The notes under the pieces: model-generated
Seen by the model: the letters and a program-made list of their open reading frames with translations, nothing else
Database searches by the model: none
What the model was told of the DNA's origin: nothing
Shown: positions 31,259-32,870 of the stretch, piece after piece
How positions within the stretch are numbered: the stretch's first letter is position 1
How the letters are laid out: every line of letters starts with the position of its first letter
Translations under genes and position numbers: made by a program
Source: Methanolobus sp. UBA474
GTDB lineage: Archaea > Halobacteriota > Methanosarcinia > Methanosarcinales > Methanosarcinaceae
Assembly: GCA_002501695.1 (NCBI GenBank)
Contig: DANZ01000084.1
Span: 1-32,870, forward strand
Reading direction: 5' to 3'
Length of the DNA: 32,870 nt

Positions 31259-31467
31259 TTACCCACTCCCCTTTTGATATGATCACTAATGAGGACCTTT
31301 GCTTTGGCCCCGCTTAATAAGATGCACGGGCAAGATATTAAAGATTCTTGGGGTTACTGCTGTTCATGTACTTTTTGTGCTACCTGCAATGTAGGATCCA
31401 TGTGATCTTTTCGGGAATAAACTTATTAAACATTAAGACGAAAGTCTATTGAGGTTAGGGGTCGATC
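31259..31467. promoter_or_regulatory. Divergent promoter region of glgP and the S-layer gene
   Basis: This AT-rich 209-nt gap holds TATA-like CTTTAATATC on the minus strand near 31335-31344 and CTTATTAAG near 31312-31320 for the phosphorylase, and AATAAACTTATTAAAC near 31417-31432 on the plus strand for the surface protein. I see no gene or repeat in it. Confidence 0.45.
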
Positions 31468-32870
31468 ATGAAAAGATATATCAATCTATCATTACTGGCA
31501 AGTGTACTGGTTTTAATGGCAATTGTTCTGTCAGTGCCTGCCACAGCTCAAAATAATACTACGGGAAACCGCATATGGTCTGCAGATGAGAACGTGTCCC
31601 TGGAATATACATGGACGCCAAACAGTTATTCTGGATTTTATTTTGACCTTGATACGGGCGAAGGGTCTGAAACCCTCACAGTCACCCTCCAGAGTCCCAC
31701 CAGCCGGACAATTCCAGCGGGTGACCTTGAATATTCCACGACACCCATCAATACGGGTTTCGAGCATGATGCCTGGGGTTCGTATCAGATAATCGGGTTC
31801 ATGGCTGAGCGGTACTTTGCAGGTTACACCAATGATACGCAGTTTACGGGTGCCGATCCAAGTCTGATATCCAACGGGGAGCTTACAAGGGTCCTTATCG
31901 ATGAGGATGAAAGAAGGTCTGTTTTCGCGGGCTCTGCAATCGTTCTTAATGAAGGCTACAGGCTCACTATTGAAGAAGTGGACCTTAATGGCGACAGTGT
32001 GCTCGTGAGCCTGACAAGGGACGGACAGGTCGTTGACGAAGCTATTGTTTCAGGGAACAATGACTATGTGTATGAGACAGAACTGGGTTCAGAGGATGAT
32101 GTCCCCCTGATAGCAGTCCATTTCAGCAACATATTCAGAGGAACAGAAACCAATGCGGTTTTCGTTGAAGGGATCTTCCAGATATCTGAGGAGTACGTGG
32201 AAATACAGACCGATGATAACTTTGGCAGGATGGAGGTCCGGTCTTTCAGTGAAAATGAGATAACTATGGAGAATTCCAATTCCATATCCCTTTCAAGAGG
32301 GAACACTATAACCATTATGGGCAGCCTGCAGTTCGTTGTTGCGGACGACGATACACTGAGGTTTGGCCCGGTTGTGGACACATCTGAGCCCGGGAACTAT
32401 GAGCTCAGGGGAACTGTTGTCGAGGGAGAGGCATACACATGGACGCCGCTGAACTTTGAGGGTTTTTATTACAACATCGATGAAGACGTAGGCACGGAGT
32501 CCCTGGAAATAACCCAGCTCAGCGGCAGGACCATAGACAGCGGGGATCTTGTCTATAGAAGTGTCCCGCAGGAAGTGGGCTTTGAGTATGATCCATGGGG
32601 AAGCTTCAACGTGATTGGATTGCTTGCTGAAAAGTACTTTGCGGGATATGTGGAAAACAGTTTTGCGAGCAATGAAAGCCTGCTTTCGGGCGGCCAGCTC
32701 TCCAAGGTCCTTGTGGACAGTGACAGCGAAGCCTCCCTGTTCACGGGTTCTTCACTTATTCTTGAAGAAGGATATGAACTATTGATTGAAGAGGTGGATC
32801 TGGATGGCTCACGGGTGTTCGTGAGACTTGAAAAGGATGGGAGCGAGGTAGATACGGGAATAATATCCTC
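31468..32870 (+). CDS. S-layer protein with duplicated Methanosarcina-type domains, 3' end missing
   Basis: A frame of 467 codons runs from ATG 31468 to the window edge with no stop. Residues 1-28 form a signal peptide (MKRYINLSLLASVLVLMAIV, then VPATA). Two homologous S-layer-family duplication domains follow, from about residue 34 and from about 308. Matching pairs are YTWTPNSYSGFYF/YTWTPLNFEGFYY, GFEHDAWGSYQIIG/GFEYDPWGSFNVIG and ERYFAGY/EKYFAGY. The second domain is cut by the edge. Such two-domain proteins form the surface lattice of Methanosarcinaceae, usually with a C-terminal stalk and membrane anchor. GAGGTTAGGGG lies upstream as a ribosome binding site. Confidence 0.9.
   Translation, partial: MKRYINLSLLASVLVLMAIVLSVPATAQNNTTGNRIWSADENVSLEYTWTPNSYSGFYFDLDTGEGSETLTVTLQSPTSRTIPAGDLEYSTTPINTGFEHDAWGSYQIIGFMAERYFAGYTNDTQFTGADPSLISNGELTRVLIDEDERRSVFAGSAIVLNEGYRLTIEEVDLNGDSVLVSLTRDGQVVDEAIVSGNNDYVYETELGSEDDVPLIAVHFSNIFRGTETNAVFVEGIFQISEEYVEIQTDDNFGRMEVRSFSENEITMENSNSISLSRGNTITIMGSLQFVVADDDTLRFGPVVDTSEPGNYELRGTVVEGEAYTWTPLNFEGFYYNIDEDVGTESLEITQLSGRTIDSGDLVYRSVPQEVGFEYDPWGSFNVIGLLAEKYFAGYVENSFASNESLLSGGQLSKVLVDSDSEASLFTGSSLILEEGYELLIEEVDLDGSRVFVRLEKDGSEVDTGIIS

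Noticed and set aside
1..32870. CRISPR arrays, insertion sequences, prophage, tRNA or rRNA genes
   Set aside because: I found no regularly spaced repeats, transposase or integrase genes, terminal repeats or recognisable tRNA/rRNA sequence.

Overview
The window looks like chromosome of a methanogenic archaeon of the Methanosarcinales, probably Methanosarcinaceae. The genes that point there are a surface protein with Methanosarcina-type duplicated S-layer domains, an F420-dependent LLM-class oxidoreductase, a radical SAM enzyme of the tetraether-lipid-synthase type, archaeal glycogen enzymes (GH57, GH15, GH133 debrancher, GT3-like synthase), a DUF432/MscS pair, AT-rich TATA-box promoters and GGAG/GGTG ribosome binding sites. 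GC content is moderate and I see no phage, insertion sequence, CRISPR, tRNA or rRNA. The species cannot be fixed from sequence reading alone.

Layout. (1) 1-2723: edge of an unknown divergent gene, then a four-gene operon of two NifX/ORP-like cofactor proteins and two MinD-type ATPases with ferredoxin inserts. (2) 2724-8852: a long non-coding gap, a CDF zinc-type transporter, a convergent SUMF1-domain protein with a changed active site, a MarC-family membrane protein and a P-type ATPase that closely resembles animal Na+,K+-ATPase alpha subunits. (3) 8944-22170: eleven same-strand genes with overlaps or gaps of at most 36 nt, which I read as one operon: GT3-like glycogen synthase, GalT-like nucleotidyltransferase, GT4/GT5 glycosyltransferase, CorA, DUF432, MscS, a degenerate GH57 protein, an intact GH57 amylase, a GH15 glucoamylase, a GH133 debranching enzyme and a small winged-helix protein. 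(4) 22171-24705: a gene-poor stretch with a 26-residue membrane peptide gene and a dehydrogenase remnant, then an unknown protein and an MgtC/DUF4010 membrane protein. (5) 24896-31258: F420-dependent oxidoreductase of the glucose-6-phosphate dehydrogenase family, M50 membrane protease, PRC-barrel protein, Tes-like radical SAM enzyme coupled to an inorganic pyrophosphatase, and glycogen phosphorylase. (6) 31468-end: S-layer protein running off the window.

How it fits together. The window holds a nearly complete glycogen cycle: two candidate synthases, a GalT-like enzyme that could supply nucleotide sugar, amylase, glucoamylase, debrancher and, separately, phosphorylase. A dedicated GlgC and an obvious branching enzyme are absent. 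Three ion- or osmosis-related genes (CorA, DUF432, MscS) sit in the middle of the glycogen operon, and the operon is preceded by a Na+,K+-ATPase-like pump and a MarC protein. This suggests that carbon storage and ionic or osmotic homeostasis are expressed together. That embedded arrangement, together with the GH57 pseudoenzyme beside its active paralogue, is the best candidate here for something not yet described.
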